DNA of 64,000 nucleotides, from assembly GCF_016907335.1 (NCBI RefSeq), contig NZ_JAFBBT010000001.1, positions 310,001-374,000 of the forward strand, read 5' to 3'. The translations under genes and the position numbers were made by a program. The DNA is from Curtobacterium herbarum (GTDB lineage Bacteria > Actinomycetota > Actinomycetes > Actinomycetales > Microbacteriaceae). Below are positions 62,752-64,000 of this stretch, in pieces (positions within the stretch are counted from its first letter, which is position 1; every line of letters starts with the position of its first letter). Below the pieces are notes generated by a model that saw nothing but the letters and a program-made list of their open reading frames with translations, was not told the DNA's origin and searched no databases.

Positions 62752-63246
62752 TCACCTGCTGATCTTCGTCATCGTGACGGGTGAGCCGAAGTAGTTGATC
62801 TGCCCAGCACCGACGGTGAGCGCCCCGCCGCCCCAGGTGAAGCGCGCACTCCGGCCTCGGGCTGCCGCGCTCGTGATGCGCTTCCAGGACCCGGTGCGTG
62901 ATCCCACGCCGGTGTACGCGGTCGGGGAGTTGCTCGTGTTGATCATGCACAGGCTGTCGGCGCTGCAACCCGGTGCGACGAAGGACAGCGCGCGAGAGCC
63001 CGGCTCGAGTTCCACGGCCGCGACGATGGTCGATGAGGTGCCGTCGGTGTAGGTGGCGATCATCCGACCGGTGTCGACGATCTGTTCGATCTCCGCAGCG
63101 GATTGCGCTCCTGCCAGCGTCTGCAGCTCCGTGAGGACGGGGTCGGCGGTGGTGGCGCCGGCGGACTGGGGGGCCACGAGGGCCCCGGCGACGAGTGCAG
63201 CGGCGGTGAGGCCGACGCTCGTGCGGCGCGTGGTCAGGAAGGGCAA
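62752..63246 (-). CDS. Secreted protein of unknown function, 164 residues, TTG start
   Basis: Signal peptide with a twin-Arg-like start ([20 protein letters not shown]) and cleavage near SAGATTADP. The mature part of about 130 residues contains [20 protein letters not shown] with two Cys that could form a disulphide, and ends [19 protein letters not shown]. No ATG or GTG fits; TTG at 63246 has GGAGA about 5 bases upstream. Family unknown. It shares a 13-base upstream motif with the convergent secreted-protein gene, so the two may be co-regulated. Confidence 0.75.
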   Translation of the reverse strand: MPFLTTRRTSVGLTAAALVAGALVAPQSAGATTADPVLTELQTLAGAQSAAEIEQIVDTGRMIATYTDGTSSTIVAAVELEPGSRALSFVAPGCSADSLCMINTSNSPTAYTGVGSRTGSWKRITSAAARGRSARFTWGGGALTVGAGQINYFGSPVTMTKISR

Positions 63247-63294
63247 GGTGTCTCCGATCGGTCGGTCGAGGACGCGGTCGTCCCCAGGGATCGC

Positions 63295-63345
63295 AAACTA
63301 CACACTCCAGGTTCTGAACAGCAAGAATACGTACATCACATACCG
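63295..63345 (-). promoter_or_regulatory. Promoter region of the TTG-started secreted-protein gene
   Basis: On the minus strand TTGCTG (63319-63324), 18-base spacer, TAGTTT (63295-63300), giving a leader of about 40 bases. The 13-mer ACATCACATACCG (plus strand 63333-63345), also present at 61881-61893, lies just upstream of the -35. The stretch is markedly AT-rich. Confidence 0.5.
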
Positions 63346-63405
63346 AAATGCCTGCTTCGGGACGGAGGTCTGCCGACCGGACACGAGCCGCAGCGGCCGC
63401 CCCGC

Positions 63406-63411
63406 TAGGCT
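63406..63411 (+). promoter_or_regulatory. -10 hexamer of purN (leaderless type)
   Basis: TAGGCT, 7 bases before the GTG at 63419. Confidence 0.5.
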
Positions 63412-63418
63412 TGTCACC

Positions 63419-64000
63419 GTGCTCGAACTGGTCGTCCTGATCTCCGGTACCGGGTCGAACCTCCGAGCCCTGCTCGAGGCGACCCGTGATGCCGAGTACC
63501 CCGCCCGCGTCGTCGCGATCGGGGCCGACCGTGACGCCGAGGGCCTCCAGCTCGGCGAGGAGTACTCGATCCCGACCTTCACGGTCCCGTTCACCCGGTA
63601 CGCCACCCGCGCCGAGTGGGGCGCCGCGCTCGCCGAGCAGATCCGCCCGTGGACGCCGGACCTCCTGGTCCTCTCCGGGCTGATGCGTCTCCTGCCGCCC
63701 GCGGTGGTCGCCGAGTTCGGTCCCGCGGTCATCAACACCCACCCCGCCTACCTGCCGGAGTTCCCCGGGGCGCACGGCGTCCGGGACGCCCTGGCCGCCG
63801 GCGTCACCGAGACCGGCGCGAGCGTCATCGCGGTCGACGACGGTGTCGACAGCGGTCCGATCCTGGCGCAGGAGCGCATCCCGGTCCTGCCCGGCGACAC
63901 CGAGTCGACGCTGCACGACCGCATCAAGCCCGTCGAACGCCGGCTGCTCATCCAGACCGTCCTCGACATCGCCAACGGACACATCGACCTGAAGGGCACC
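63419..64000 (+). CDS. purN: Phosphoribosylglycinamide formyltransferase (3' end outside window)
   Basis: Transfers formyl from 10-formyl-THF to GAR in purine synthesis. 194 codons are present and the frame is open at the window edge; the family has about 190-220 residues, so only the very end is missing. [18 protein letters not shown] binds the GAR phosphate. The catalytic Asn and His are in [17 protein letters not shown], and the Asp in [16 protein letters not shown] start at leaderless spacing from TAGGCT. purH usually follows in actinobacteria. Confidence 0.97.
   Translation, partial: MLELVVLISGTGSNLRALLEATRDAEYPARVVAIGADRDAEGLQLGEEYSIPTFTVPFTRYATRAEWGAALAEQIRPWTPDLLVLSGLMRLLPPAVVAEFGPAVINTHPAYLPEFPGAHGVRDALAAGVTETGASVIAVDDGVDSGPILAQERIPVLPGDTESTLHDRIKPVERRLLIQTVLDIANGHIDLKGT

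Overview
The window is very GC-rich chromosomal DNA from an actinobacterium, most likely a member of the Microbacteriaceae (Curtobacterium-like). This is an inference from gene content, the strong G/C bias at third codon positions, frequent GTG starts, CIRCE-controlled groES, GuaB3, DUF3817, DUF4190 and DUF6350 proteins, and many leaderless-type gene starts. No integrase, transposase, phage gene, CRISPR array, rRNA or tRNA was recognised. Most of the window is housekeeping DNA with a few accessory insertions.

Layout. Bases 1-7400 hold cell-wall and cofactor genes: the end of glmM, coaA and a thiol peroxidase (minus), glmS, and a tightly overlapping operon acpS - alr - alr paralogue - tsaE. 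Bases 7400-15000 are accessory: a 53-residue membrane protein coupled to a RibD-like reductase, a two-TM protein, the RNA-repair pair hen1-pnkp, a convergent HEPN-type (Abi-like) putative RNase and a P-loop kinase. This block separates tsaE from tsaB-rimI-tsaD (15039-17261), the rest of the t6A tRNA modification set. Then come a DUF4190 protein, a THUMP-like methyltransferase, groES under a double CIRCE element, and a RarD-type exporter.

Bases 20868-29695 carry a branched-chain amino acid ABC transporter. The binding protein livJ stands alone on the minus strand, about 3.3 kb from livHMGF, and LivH carries an extra extracytoplasmic beta-sandwich domain. Between them are a gene broken by an in-frame stop and guaB. 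Bases 30027-38440 hold a small membrane protein, guaB3, glpD, a KhtTU-like K+/H+ antiporter pair, surf1, DUF3817 and guaA. A four-copy tandem repeat of about 180 bp (38506-39220) follows, then a Bax-inhibitor-like protein, glpQ, pcrA and a Tat-exported phosphoesterase.

Bases 46726-51888 are an iron-box-controlled siderophore operon of NIS type (decarboxylase, N-monooxygenase, fused acyltransferase-synthetase). On the other strand, 55740-51930 is an overlapping operon of a Prs-like enzyme, a NAMPT-like enzyme, the NAD regulator NrtR and pdxH. The window closes with sucCD, a DUF6350 membrane protein, two small secreted-protein genes that share an upstream 13-mer, and the start of purN.

Recurrent themes are translational coupling through ATGA/GTGA overlaps, -10 hexamers placed 6-9 bases before start codons (leaderless transcripts), and intergenic palindromes of several unrelated sequence families, often beside an ordinary terminator. 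The best candidates for unusual biology are the hen1-pnkp/HEPN neighbourhood, the Prs-NAMPT-NrtR operon (architecture of the phage NARP1 NAD+ pathway), the tandem alr paralogues and the LivH fusion.
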